Of a stretch of DNA of 12,736 nucleotides, positions 12,638 through 12,736 are shown piece after piece; within the stretch, counting starts at the first letter, position 1, and each line of letters opens with the position of its first letter. Origin of the DNA: an uncultured Bacilli bacterium (GTDB lineage Bacteria > Bacillota_I > Bacilli_A > RF39 > UBA660); NCBI GenBank assembly GCA_947623705.1, contig CANQHT010000030.1:1-12736 (forward strand), in the 5' to 3' direction. The translations under genes were made by a program, and so were the position numbers. The notes under the pieces were generated by a model that saw only the letters and a list, made by a program, of their open reading frames with translations, was not told the origin of the DNA and ran no database searches.

Positions 12638-12736
12638 AAATATAAAAATAGATATGACCCATTAGCCATACCTATTTAACTCTCTAAGTTGATTAAACAA
12701 CCTTTTTTTGATATCATTAAATTATCAAAATATATC
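12638..12736 (-). terminator. right-edge hairpins, best read as a minus-strand terminator
   Basis: 12646-12656 pairs with 12667-12677: on the minus strand 11 pairs including one G-U, on the plus strand one A-C mismatch. Read on the minus strand it is followed by a T-rich tail (ATTTTTATATTTTT), the form of a terminator for a minus-strand gene beyond the window. A second, weaker element on the plus strand, GTTG (12688-12691) with CAAC (12698-12701) then seven T (12703-12709), might end the 54-codon gene. No coding sequence is seen here. Confidence 0.4.

Noticed and set aside
12638..12736. Possible structured RNA gene at the right edge
   Set aside because: The stems are short and followed by T-rich tails, so terminator hairpins explain them; no known RNA family pattern was seen.

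Overview
The window looks like a chromosomal piece of a very AT-rich, low-GC Gram-positive (Firmicutes/Tenericutes-like) bacterium, most plausibly an uncultured gut Bacilli/RF39-type lineage. This is inferred from base composition, purine-rich Shine-Dalgarno sites, and a YmfF/YmfH-type M16 peptidase pair next to a dGTPase-like HD protein and a DUF1653 protein. TGA is not read as Trp: long frames are open under the standard bacterial code and Trp is TGG. All visible stops are TAA or TAG.

Layout. (1) 69-1025, minus strand: a full-length IS1595/ISXO2-type transposase. Just upstream of its start are two interleaved inverted repeats (1033-1140), the larger of which covers its ribosome-binding site. 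(2) 1141-1644: a gene-poor regulatory stretch with an orphan terminator-like hairpin, a three-unit 33-bp tandem repeat that also reads as an 11-codon repeat, a cluster of TGCAAA motifs, and two candidate promoters. The second promoter is overlaid by a palindrome. (3) 1645-8396, plus strand: a tightly packed envelope operon of three genes, closed by a hairpin terminator. It encodes a membrane-anchored Ig-like (Big_2) protein, a 1507-residue secreted repeat protein, and a thioredoxin-fold protein with a signal peptide, CxxC and a C-terminal membrane anchor. (4) 8468-9828: a DUF1653 gene translationally coupled to a dGTPase-family HD hydrolase. (5) 9868-12410: a coupled pair of M16 family proteins, the first without the zinc motif and the second with a complete HxxEH...E site, followed by a terminator. 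(6) 12473-12637: a 54-codon small gene with its own extended -10 promoter, then a minus-strand terminator-like hairpin at the right edge.

The likely accessory part is the left two thirds: the insertion sequence, the repeat-rich control region and the envelope operon. The operon's codon use differs from the genes to its right, since Arg CGG is absent from the operon but common downstream. The best candidates for something undescribed are the fourfold DxDG-containing repeat in the giant protein, the pairing of that protein with a dedicated membrane-tethered thioredoxin, the 33-bp/11-codon repeat, and the interleaved hairpins in front of the transposase. No tRNA, rRNA, CRISPR array, known riboswitch or phage gene was seen.
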